A stretch of 6,293 bases of DNA from Promethearchaeota archaeon (lineage in GTDB: Archaea; Asgardarchaeota; Lokiarchaeia; Sigynarchaeales; MK-D1), in contig JAEOTN010000096.1 in the NCBI GenBank assembly GCA_016839865.1, positions 1 through 6,293 of the forward strand, in the 5' to 3' direction. Made by a program: the position numbers and the translations under genes. Positions 1 through 5,882 of this stretch are shown here, in pieces (position 1 is the stretch's first letter; each line of letters begins with the position of its first letter). The notes beneath the pieces were generated by a model. That model was not told the origin of the DNA. It was given only the letters and a program-made list of their open reading frames with translations, and did no database searches.

Positions 1-657
1 ATGTACATCGATATATTTTTCATATTTCCCAAGCACTTCATATCGGATTTGAGACCAAGATTTCGATGAGGTGGACTTTTCATACCAGGGCATTCCATAG
101 AAGTGATATTCTCCTAACTGCAATCCGCTATTTCGCAAAATATAAATCTTATTTCCAATGATTTGTGTGTTATTTCGATAGTTTCGAGAATAATCAAATA
201 CGTCATCAAATTTTTCTAATATTTCAGTAATTTTTTCTTGTGATAAATTTAATCGAATTAGGTAGAGTTGAAGCATCTCTACATTTATATACAGACTCCC
301 TTCTTCACTGTCTTTGGGAGTTAATGTCCAATCAAACCAATAGTCATGATTCCCTTCCACAAATAGGATTGGAATTTCCTTATTCGTCCATTGTCGGATG
401 AAAGATAGTTGAACAAATGGATAGAAAAACCACATCGGATTGATATTTTCGATGACTTCCTTGGAAAATGGAAAGGTAGATAAATCCCATGTGAAATCAC
501 CACAAAATATCAATGCATCAAATTTGTTATCCTTATTCTTAAAAAACGACTCTAAATCTGTATAAAACTTCTCAGTATATCCAAATTTTGATGCCAAAAC
601 TGTTATCTTTGTTAAAGACCAAGGATAATGCGTGTCGGATATAATAGCTAAACGCAT
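1..657 (-). CDS. Calcineurin-like metallophosphoesterase, C-terminus cut off by window edge
   Basis: The reverse strand is open for 219 codons from an ATG at 657 to the window edge with no stop, so the C-terminus is missing. The metallophosphoesterase motifs appear in order: SDTH at residues 7-10 (Asp8 and His10, first metal site), GDFTWD at 53-58 (Asp54, bridging metal ligand), and GNHD at 102-105 (Asn103 and His104). A GMPW segment at 188-191 resembles the G-x-PW element of ICC-like prokaryotic phosphoesterases. The later metal-binding histidines (GHxH) would lie outside the window. There is no signal peptide or membrane segment, so a cytosolic enzyme is likely. The family hydrolyses phosphomonoesters, phosphodiesters or nucleotides using two metal ions; the substrate cannot be told from the sequence. 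The start is fixed by SDTH lying right at the N-terminus. The gene is divergent from the secernin-like gene. Confidence 0.9.
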   Translation of the reverse strand, partial: MRLAIISDTHYPWSLTKITVLASKFGYTEKFYTDLESFFKNKDNKFDALIFCGDFTWDLSTFPFSKEVIENINPMWFFYPFVQLSFIRQWTNKEIPILFVEGNHDYWFDWTLTPKDSEEGSLYINVEMLQLYLIRLNLSQEKITEILEKFDDVFDYSRNYRNNTQIIGNKIYILRNSGLQLGEYHFYGMPWYEKSTSSKSWSQIRYEVLGKYEKYIDVH

Positions 658-690
658 TCTTTAAGTTTAGAAACATCGTTTAAGTAGATC
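658..690. promoter_or_regulatory. 33-bp divergent intergenic region, possible back-to-back promoters
   Basis: This is the whole space between two divergently read start codons. It holds two TTTAAG hexamers, at 660-665 and 679-684. The first lies about 26-31 bases before the ATG at 691. The second, read as CTTAAA on the minus strand, lies about 22-27 bases before the ATG at 657. That is roughly where an archaeal TATA box sits relative to the transcription start if both messages are leaderless. No Shine-Dalgarno-like purine run precedes either ATG, which agrees with leaderless transcripts. No BRE element is obvious. The promoter reading is an inference. Confidence 0.3.
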
Positions 691-2031
691 ATGTGTGACA
701 CATTCGCAATCCTAGGTCCTTATACAAAAAATGGTAATACTCTTTTTGGAAAAAATTCTGACCGAGAAACAGATGAGGTACAAAATGTTGTGTTTGTACC
801 TGGAAAAACACATCCTCAAAGAAGTGAAGTAAAATGTACCTACATCAGTATTCCTCAAGTGGAAGAAACTTACGATACAATCATTTCCCAGCCATTTTGG
901 ATGTGGGGCGCTGAAATGGGAACCAACAAGTATGGTGTATCTATTGGAAATGAAGCTGTGTTTACAAATGAATCACCCAATAAATCTGGATTACTTGGTA
1001 TGGATATGTTACGCTTAGCTCTTGAACGTTCAAAAAGTGCTAAAGAAGCTTTAGTTAATATAATTGATTTATTAGAAGCACATGGACAAGGAGGTAATTG
1101 CTTCTATCATATGAATCTTTCATATATTAATACCTGGTTAATCGTTGACAAAAACCGGGGATTTGTATTAGAAACTGCGGGGGAACATTGGGTATGGAAA
1201 GAATTTATTGATAATTACAATATTTCAAATGCTCTTACCATCGAAGATAAATACGATGAAATCTCTGAAGATGCGATTTCTCATGCAATAAAAAAGGGAT
1301 ACTGTTCATCTGAACAAGATTTTTCATTCAAGAAAAGCTATTCGGCCAAACTAACAAGATCTCCGTTCGGTGCAATTGTTCGAAGATTTAATAAAGGAGA
1401 AGTTAGACTAAATCAGCATCAAACCTCTATTTGCTCTTATGCGCAGGAAAAGTCTGCAACTATTCAAACTGTAATGGAAACGCTACGTTCCCATTATAAC
1501 AACTCAAAAATTCCCACATATAGTAATAAAGATATTTGTTGGCATGGTACTAGGTTGTTAAGTATATCTCAAGCAACTAATTCTTATATTTCAGAGAATA
1601 ATACGGATGAGATCACATCAATATGGACCACAATTGGTTCATCTCCTTGCATACAGATGTATAAACCCTTCTTTTTACACCGTAATTCTCAGAACTCATT
1701 TCCTGATGGTGGATTCGGGTATAAATTTTATAACAAAGATGCAGTTTGGTGGCAAAATGAGATATTGCATCGTTTAGTTCTTGAAAATTATGCTGAACGG
1801 TTAGCTACTTATGAAAACCAAAGAAATACACTTGAAAAACAATGGATTGATCAAACCGACAAAGTAATTCAAGAGGGGGGAGACGTTTTTGCGTTATCTA
1901 ATGAGTTACATGAAAAAGGGATTGACTTAACATCTCAATGGATAGAAAGAGTTAAGAATATTCCTGCAAAGCAAAAAGGGCTTCATTGGAGATACTGGAA
2001 TAAATTATCAAAAACTAATAAAATGCCTTGA
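691..2031 (+). CDS. Secernin-like C69-family peptidase (Ntn hydrolase)
   Basis: This 446-residue protein matches the secernin branch of peptidase family C69. It begins MCDTF, with Cys2 placed to become the N-terminal nucleophile after methionine removal, and this fixes the start. Other secernin-like blocks are GKNSDR at 20-25, CTYI at 49-52, WGAEMG at 72-77 followed by Asn79, GNEAVF at 86-91, LLGMDMLRLALER at 101-113, and HGQGGNC at 131-137. ETAGEHW at 161-167 also matches secernins. The C-terminal part around 380-435 is helical and charged. Length is close to that of human secernins (somewhat over 400 residues). No signal peptide is seen, so the protein is probably cytosolic. C69 members include dipeptidases, but secernins have poorly defined or unproven substrates, so peptide or amide hydrolysis is a family-level inference. 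It lacks a ribosome binding site, unlike the gelsolin gene downstream. Confidence 0.92.
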   Translation: MCDTFAILGPYTKNGNTLFGKNSDRETDEVQNVVFVPGKTHPQRSEVKCTYISIPQVEETYDTIISQPFWMWGAEMGTNKYGVSIGNEAVFTNESPNKSGLLGMDMLRLALERSKSAKEALVNIIDLLEAHGQGGNCFYHMNLSYINTWLIVDKNRGFVLETAGEHWVWKEFIDNYNISNALTIEDKYDEISEDAISHAIKKGYCSSEQDFSFKKSYSAKLTRSPFGAIVRRFNKGEVRLNQHQTSICSYAQEKSATIQTVMETLRSHYNNSKIPTYSNKDICWHGTRLLSISQATNSYISENNTDEITSIWTTIGSSPCIQMYKPFFLHRNSQNSFPDGGFGYKFYNKDAVWWQNEILHRLVLENYAERLATYENQRNTLEKQWIDQTDKVIQEGGDVFALSNELHEKGIDLTSQWIERVKNIPAKQKGLHWRYWNKLSKTNKMP

Positions 2032-2074
2032 TTGAGAATCACTCAATTCTGAATATTCCCCTTTCCTTATTTTT
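2031..2074 (+). terminator. Possible terminator after the secernin-like gene
   Basis: Right after the stop codon there is a perfect 6-bp inverted repeat, ATTGAG at 2031-2036 and CTCAAT at 2042-2047, with a 5-base loop. An alternative overlapping pairing is AGAAT (2035-2039) with ATTCT (2046-2050). A pyrimidine-rich stretch with a run of five T's follows, ending about 2074. The stem is short and AT-rich, and archaeal terminators depend mainly on T-tracts, so this is only suggestive. Confidence 0.35.
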
Positions 2075-2130
2075 GATCAGTAGATATTAAGCAAACGAGT
2101 GATGAGTACACGATATCATCAAAATTTACT

Positions 2131-2145
2131 GAGGTTTGGAAATTG
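2131..2145 (+). promoter_or_regulatory. Ribosome binding site supporting a TTG start for the gelsolin gene
   Basis: GAGG at 2131-2134 is separated by 8 bases from TTG at 2143-2145. The next in-frame ATG is at 2155, which would leave 20 bases after GAGG, too far for normal use. The TTG is therefore the better start. Either choice leaves the first gelsolin repeat intact. Confidence 0.6.
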
Positions 2146-3261
2146 AAAATATTAATGGTAAATCAAGGTGTACTAGAAGAAAAACCCGAGCTCGTTAACC
2201 ATCCTATCTTTTCAACTGGAGATGTGTACATCGTTGATAATACGGAGACAATCTGGCTTTGGATTGGTGAAAAATGTTCGGTTGATGAAAAAGCTGTCGC
2301 TGCGGCGGAAGCACGAAGAATAGATGAAGAACGTGGCGGTAGCGCGAAAATCATTACAGTTGATCAAAATTACGAAACTGCAGAATTTCTCGCTCTTTTA
2401 AACGGTCTAAAAATCGTTCATAAAAATCTGGCGAAAACTATGCTTACCGATGTAAGTACGGGGCATTATGCAGGTCATGAAGAACATATCAACACACTCT
2501 ACCGAATCTCTTCAGAGGAATTCGAGGGTATAGACTCTATGAAGTTTACGCAAGTTGAATGGCATTTAGAATCACTTGATAGTGAAGATTCCTTCGTTGC
2601 AGATCTAGGGGATTATATATGGATCTGGCAAGGCGCTACTTGTAATATCAAAGAAAAGGTAAAAGCGAGAAGTTTTGCTACTCAATTCGATGCAGATCGT
2701 GCAGGAGTTCAACAAGTAAAAGTTTTTGAGGAAGGAGAAGACGCAGAGTTCTTGGCTATCTTTGATGGAGAATTACCGGGTAAAAAATTAGTCGGACCTG
2801 ATTTGCATCCAGAGCAAATGGAACCTGAAGAGTCAAGCGTACCTTTTCCTGACGTACCAAAACCACAACCATTACCATTGCCTGGAGAAACGATTATATC
2901 AGAACCTGCACCAGCTCCAGAACCAGTATCTGAGCCTGAACCAGTACCAGCTCCAGAACCCATGTTTGAGCCTGAACCAGCACCAGCTCCAGAACCCATG
3001 TTTGAGCCTGAACCAGCACCAGCTCCAGAACCAATGCCTGAGCCTGAACCAGCACCTGTACCTAAGCCAGCAATCCCTACAGATGGCGTGTTGGTACAAC
3101 GAGATGGTGGAAGACTGAGATGTCCGAAATGTGGAAATGTTAAAGTTCAAATGATCCGAGAAATTGAGGATAAGACTCACATTTTAAACGATTATCCCTT
3201 AATTTACGGCAAGAAACATGTCTGCGGAGTTTGTGGAACTCACTGGCGAGTAGAGGAATAA
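2143..3261 (+). CDS. Two-repeat gelsolin-domain protein with Pro/Glu linker and C-terminal zinc ribbon
   Basis: This 372-residue protein has four parts. Gelsolin repeat 1 spans about 20-93, with the core GDVYIVDN (26-33), WLWIG (38-42), a Glu-bearing helix and AEFLALL (80-86). Repeat 2 spans about 117-211, with TLYRIS, the core DSFVADLGD (149-157), WIWQG (160-164) and AEFLAIF (201-207). A Pro/Glu/Ala linker covers about 225-315. A zinc ribbon with CPKC (Cys327, Cys330) and CGVC (Cys361, Cys364) ends the chain. The Asp/Glu pair of the type-II calcium site of gelsolin appears in both repeats (Asp27/Glu49 and Asp149/Glu171 by eye alignment). Gelsolin proteins bind, cap or sever actin; two-repeat Asgard gelsolins are known to act on actin. 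Actin regulation here is inferred, and the zinc ribbon's role is unknown. No signal peptide or membrane segment is seen. The start is a TTG with GAGG 8 bases upstream. The gene stands alone, flanked by terminator-like tracts. Confidence 0.9.
   Translation: MKILMVNQGVLEEKPELVNHPIFSTGDVYIVDNTETIWLWIGEKCSVDEKAVAAAEARRIDEERGGSAKIITVDQNYETAEFLALLNGLKIVHKNLAKTMLTDVSTGHYAGHEEHINTLYRISSEEFEGIDSMKFTQVEWHLESLDSEDSFVADLGDYIWIWQGATCNIKEKVKARSFATQFDADRAGVQQVKVFEEGEDAEFLAIFDGELPGKKLVGPDLHPEQMEPEESSVPFPDVPKPQPLPLPGETIISEPAPAPEPVSEPEPVPAPEPMFEPEPAPAPEPMFEPEPAPAPEPMPEPEPAPVPKPAIPTDGVLVQRDGGRLRCPKCGNVKVQMIREIEDKTHILNDYPLIYGKKHVCGVCGTHWRVEE
2902..3063 (+). repeat. 36-bp tandem repeats encoding a 12-residue Pro/Glu linker unit
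   Basis: There are four full 36-bp units at 2920-2955, 2956-2991, 2992-3027 and 3028-3063, preceded by a half unit at 2902-2919. Units two and three are identical base for base; the outer two carry several substitutions. Each unit encodes 12 residues of the type [12 protein letters not shown], and the period is a multiple of three, so copy number can change without shifting the frame. The pattern points to recent expansion by slippage or unequal recombination. The encoded chain alternates proline with Glu/Ala and should be extended and fairly rigid. It spaces the gelsolin repeats from the zinc ribbon. Confidence 0.93.
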
Positions 3262-3273
3262 TCTAAACCTAAC

Positions 3274-3307
3274 TTAATTTTCTTTTTTCTTTTTCATTTT
3301 TTCTTTC
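3274..3307 (+). terminator. T-rich archaeal-type terminator after the gelsolin gene
   Basis: Starting 12 bases after the gelsolin stop, the plus strand is almost pure pyrimidine: 24 of the 30 bases at 3278-3307 are T, with runs of up to six T's. T-rich tracts on the non-template strand are the core signal of archaeal intrinsic termination, and no stem-loop is required. Its placement between two co-directional genes suggests that the gelsolin and M19 genes are separately transcribed. A TTTTATTTT stretch at 3316-3324 sits about 20-27 bases before the M19 ATG and could be a TATA-like element, but this is weak. Confidence 0.5.
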
Positions 3308-3342
3308 AGAAACCATTTTATTTTCTCCCACCAAGAAAGCAA

Positions 3343-4320
3343 ATGATGAGTGATTCTACCAAATTTCCAGTTATAGACGGACATATTGATACATTGTTGG
3401 GATTACGTTATCATGGAGACCGATTATTCCATGTAAAATCTGACAAAGGTCACTGTGATCTACCAAGAATGAAGGAAGGTGGAATAATTGCCGCTCTTTT
3501 TGCGATTTATCCAGCTAGGACTCGCAGTAATATACTCCAAGGTATTGATGAATGGTTAAAACTTGTTTATACTCCAATAAATGAGCTATATCACATAAAA
3601 TCAATTAGTGATTTTAAAAACGCGCAATCCAAAAATAAAATCGGGGCGATATTACATTTTGAAGGGGCTGGAGGAATTGATAAAGACCATCAATTATTAC
3701 GGCTAGCATATTTTATTGGCCTGAGAACACTGGGATTATGCCACGCAAATAAGAATAAATTTGCAGCAGGAGTAATGTTTGGAGATGTTAAGCAATATGA
3801 GTCAGGATTATCTGAATTAGGAATAGAATTAGTGAGAGATGCTCAATCTATGGGGATAACAATAGATGTATCCCATCTAAATGACCAATCTTTCTGGGAT
3901 TTAATTGAAGTCACGACAAAACCTATTATGGCTACTCATTCGAATAGTAGGGTTATTGGAAACCATTTGAGAGATTTAACCGATGAGCAATTAAAAGCTG
4001 TGCAAGAGAAGCATGGGACAGTTGGAATCAACTTTGGGGGAACGTTCTTGGATGCAAACATAACTAAAGAGACAGTAAATAATCTTACCTTAGAAATATT
4101 CAAAAAGCATATTGATCACATAGTGGAAGTAACTGATATCAATACTGTTGCAATTGGAACTGATTTTGATGGCACTACTATTCCCGATTGTATAAAAGAC
4201 GTAACTTACTTGCCAAAACTATGGCAGTACTTGTTAAATGGGGGGTATTCTAAAAAAGATCTTGAAAAAATTACATATAAAAACTTACTTCGGGTTTTCA
4301 AAGATACGTGGAAATCATGA
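3343..4320 (+). CDS. M19-family dipeptidase (renal/membrane dipeptidase homolog)
   Basis: This 325-residue TIM-barrel metallopeptidase shows the M19 landmarks in order. These are HID at 14-16 (His14 and Asp16, first zinc), Glu108 in HFEG (bridging ligand), His134 in GLCHANKN (equivalent of the substrate-binding His), His178 in IDVSH and His199 in THS (second zinc), Arg210 eleven residues after His199, as in human renal dipeptidase, and GTDFDG at 272-277. All expected catalytic residues therefore seem present. M19 enzymes cleave dipeptides, some with D-residues at the C-terminal position. The protein lacks a signal peptide and lipid anchor, so it is probably cytosolic, unlike the mammalian enzyme. 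The gene starts with two adjacent ATGs (3343 and 3346); either could be used, and no clear ribosome binding site helps to choose. A T-rich tract precedes it and an AT-rich gap follows. Confidence 0.93.
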   Translation: MMSDSTKFPVIDGHIDTLLGLRYHGDRLFHVKSDKGHCDLPRMKEGGIIAALFAIYPARTRSNILQGIDEWLKLVYTPINELYHIKSISDFKNAQSKNKIGAILHFEGAGGIDKDHQLLRLAYFIGLRTLGLCHANKNKFAAGVMFGDVKQYESGLSELGIELVRDAQSMGITIDVSHLNDQSFWDLIEVTTKPIMATHSNSRVIGNHLRDLTDEQLKAVQEKHGTVGINFGGTFLDANITKETVNNLTLEIFKKHIDHIVEVTDINTVAIGTDFDGTTIPDCIKDVTYLPKLWQYLLNGGYSKKDLEKITYKNLLRVFKDTWKS

Positions 4321-4616
4321 TTTTTCTTGGATTGTAAAAATTTTTCTCCATTTTCTTAAATATATTTATTTGCATTTCATCATTTTCTCTGATAAGGTGA
4401 TTTCTTGCATTAAAAATGATTTTTGAGAGAAGGTTGTACACTATCGATGGGATTCAGCATAAAAAATAAGTGAGTGATGATAGATCATGAAGGATATTAA
4501 AATAGATTACGTTCATTTTGGTACGTTCACTTGTTCATAATCTCATTTTTAAGTAACTTGGTCTAACTTGATTTTGTTCTAATCAATTCATTATACAGAA
4601 ATTTGAGGAATAAAAA
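4321..4616. other. AT-rich intergenic region without a convincing gene
   Basis: This 296-bp gap separates the M19 and beta-lactamase-fold genes. Its first part (about 4321-4390) is T-rich, including a T5 run at 4341-4345, and could terminate the M19 transcript. An AAAAAT/ATTTTT inverted repeat lies at 4412-4424, flanked at a distance by TTCTCT (4385-4390) and AGAGAA (4426-4431). A 12-base near-palindrome, ATGAT-AG-ATCAT, lies at 4477-4488. The octamer TACGTTCA occurs twice, 14 bases apart, at 4508-4515 and 4522-4529. TTTTTAAG at 4546-4553 could be a TATA-like element for the next gene. None of these is strong alone, and I see no tRNA, riboswitch or CRISPR structure. Confidence 0.6.
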
Positions 4617-4619
4617 ATG
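4605..4619 (+). promoter_or_regulatory. Ribosome binding site for the beta-lactamase-fold gene
   Basis: GAGG at 4605-4608 stands 8 bases before the ATG at 4617, the same spacing as for the gelsolin gene. This supports the assigned start and implies a transcript with a leader. Confidence 0.65.
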
Positions 4620-5882
4620 AAAATCAAGGAAAAAACTCCGAGAACTTTTCGTGCACTAACAAATAGATTGCATGAATTGCTAGGTAAGGAAGAACTCCCA
4701 AGTGCAATCTGTTTGGTTTCTCGAAAAGGAAAAGTTCAATACTGCAACAAAATTGGATGGAAAGATTTAGAGAATAAAATCCCAATTGAATTTAATGATA
4801 TTTTTCAAATCGCTTCCATGACGAAACCAATCATTGCAATTGCTATTTTATCACTAGTTGAAGAAAAAAAGTGCACATTGGATGATCCGATATGCAATTA
4901 TCTCCCAGAGTTCAGCTCAATGAAAATCTTGAAAAGTGTAAATAAGGAGACAGGGGAGTTAGAATTGATAGAAAATCCAATACCGATCACTATCAAGCAT
5001 CTTCTTACTCATACTTCAGGATTAAGTTACGGATTTTACCCGAAAATGGTCCCAGTAGATAAATTATACGAAGATAAATTCGGATCCTTAGGTGATAATA
5101 GTCTTCTAGCACTACCAGATAGAATATTGGGAGGGAAATTTGGAAAAAATTTGGCTGATTTTAGTAAAAAATTATCAAGTTTACCTTTGATCGCAGAGTC
5201 AGGAAAGATGTGGTGGTATTCAGTTTCTTTTGATTTATTAGGACATTTAGTTGAACTTATATCAGGAATACCTCTCGATTCATTTCTTAAAACTCGTATT
5301 TTCAATAAATTGGGAATGATAGACACAGATTTCTATGTGCCTTCTGATAAGTGGAGTAGACTAGCAAAATCTTATTTCAATGATGAAGGGGAACATCTAA
5401 TTGAATCAAAAGGATTTTTGGCATTTAAAAAAAAGCCTTCGTTTTTGTGTGGTGGAGGAGGTTTATTTTCCACACTAGAAGATTACTTGAAATTCTGCAC
5501 TATGATTCTAAATGGTGGAGAATTGAATGGAACACGAGTTGTATTTAGAGATTCTATAAATCTTATGTTATCTGATCATCTCCCCGGGGGTCGAAGATTT
5601 AATGATATTGGACCTTTCGGGAATCCTGAAAGTGAACCATACAAATTATGGGCTGGATTTGGTTTTGGATTAGGTGGATGGGTGAAACTTGATGAAAACA
5701 TGTGGAAATGTGGAGTCGGAACCTACAGTTGGGCTGGGTCTCAAAATACGTTCTTTGAAATTGATCGTAGAAATCATGTAATTAATATATTAATGACTCA
5801 AAGAGTCCCAAAACCAGATGGAATTTTTCGATTTAAGTGGATTGAGTACACAAATTTAGTGTATGAGGGATTGAATCTTTGA
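4617..5882 (+). CDS. Class C beta-lactamase-fold serine hydrolase (EstB/AmpC superfamily)
   Basis: This 421-residue protein belongs to the serine beta-lactamase-like superfamily (PF00144 type). The nucleophile motif S-x-x-K is SMTK at 67-70 (Ser67, Lys70). The second motif is Y-S-V at 201-203, with Tyr201 as the general base in place of the usual Y-x-N form. LLTHTSGL at 129-136 and CGGGGLFST at 278-286 are characteristic structural blocks. Near the C-terminus, YSWAGSQNT at 370-378 carries the W-x-G form of the third motif seen in esterases of the EstB type, rather than the KTG of true beta-lactamases. An esterase, amidase or D-peptidase activity is therefore more likely than antibiotic resistance; the substrate is unknown. 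There is no signal peptide, so it is probably cytosolic. GAGG 8 bases upstream supports the start. Its stop overlaps the next gene by 4 bp, suggesting co-expression. Confidence 0.92.
   Translation: MKIKEKTPRTFRALTNRLHELLGKEELPSAICLVSRKGKVQYCNKIGWKDLENKIPIEFNDIFQIASMTKPIIAIAILSLVEEKKCTLDDPICNYLPEFSSMKILKSVNKETGELELIENPIPITIKHLLTHTSGLSYGFYPKMVPVDKLYEDKFGSLGDNSLLALPDRILGGKFGKNLADFSKKLSSLPLIAESGKMWWYSVSFDLLGHLVELISGIPLDSFLKTRIFNKLGMIDTDFYVPSDKWSRLAKSYFNDEGEHLIESKGFLAFKKKPSFLCGGGGLFSTLEDYLKFCTMILNGGELNGTRVVFRDSINLMLSDHLPGGRRFNDIGPFGNPESEPYKLWAGFGFGLGGWVKLDENMWKCGVGTYSWAGSQNTFFEIDRRNHVINILMTQRVPKPDGIFRFKWIEYTNLVYEGLNL
5865..5881 (+). promoter_or_regulatory. Ribosome binding site deciding a TTG start inside the end of the upstream gene
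   Basis: GAGGGA at 5865-5870, inside the last codons of the hydrolase gene, precedes TTG at 5879-5881 by about 8-10 bases. The reading frame has a stop at 5864-5866, so the start must lie after this. TTG is the first usual start codon in the open stretch, and the next ATG is about 50 codons further in. Confidence 0.5.

Noticed and set aside
321..503. 60-codon minus-strand open frame
   Set aside because: It lies wholly inside the metallophosphoesterase gene in another frame; that gene carries the conserved metal-binding motifs.
2902..3063. 36-bp repeats as a possible CRISPR array
   Set aside because: The units are head-to-tail with no unique spacers, and they encode an in-frame Pro/Glu linker within a gene.
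2895..3080. Polyproline profilin-binding site in the gelsolin linker
   Set aside because: Prolines alternate with Glu or Ala and there are no runs of consecutive prolines, so a profilin ligand is not supported, although some Asgard profilins do bind polyproline.
2709..3180. Two open frames on the minus strand opposite the gelsolin gene
   Set aside because: Their low-complexity Gly/Ser and Trp/Arg-rich products are the mirror of the Pro/Glu repeat and have no domain or ribosome binding site.
4238..4426. 62-codon plus-strand open frame overlapping the end of the M19 gene
   Set aside because: It lies mostly in another frame of the M19 gene and in T-rich intergenic DNA; its Phe/Ile/Lys-rich product looks like translated AT-rich sequence.
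4487..4540. 17-codon open frame starting with ATG in the intergenic gap
   Set aside because: It is too short to judge, lacks a clear ribosome binding site and is expected by chance.
4617..5882. A true beta-lactamase giving antibiotic resistance
   Set aside because: The third motif is of the esterase-like W-x-G type, there is no export signal, and the context suggests metabolism rather than resistance.
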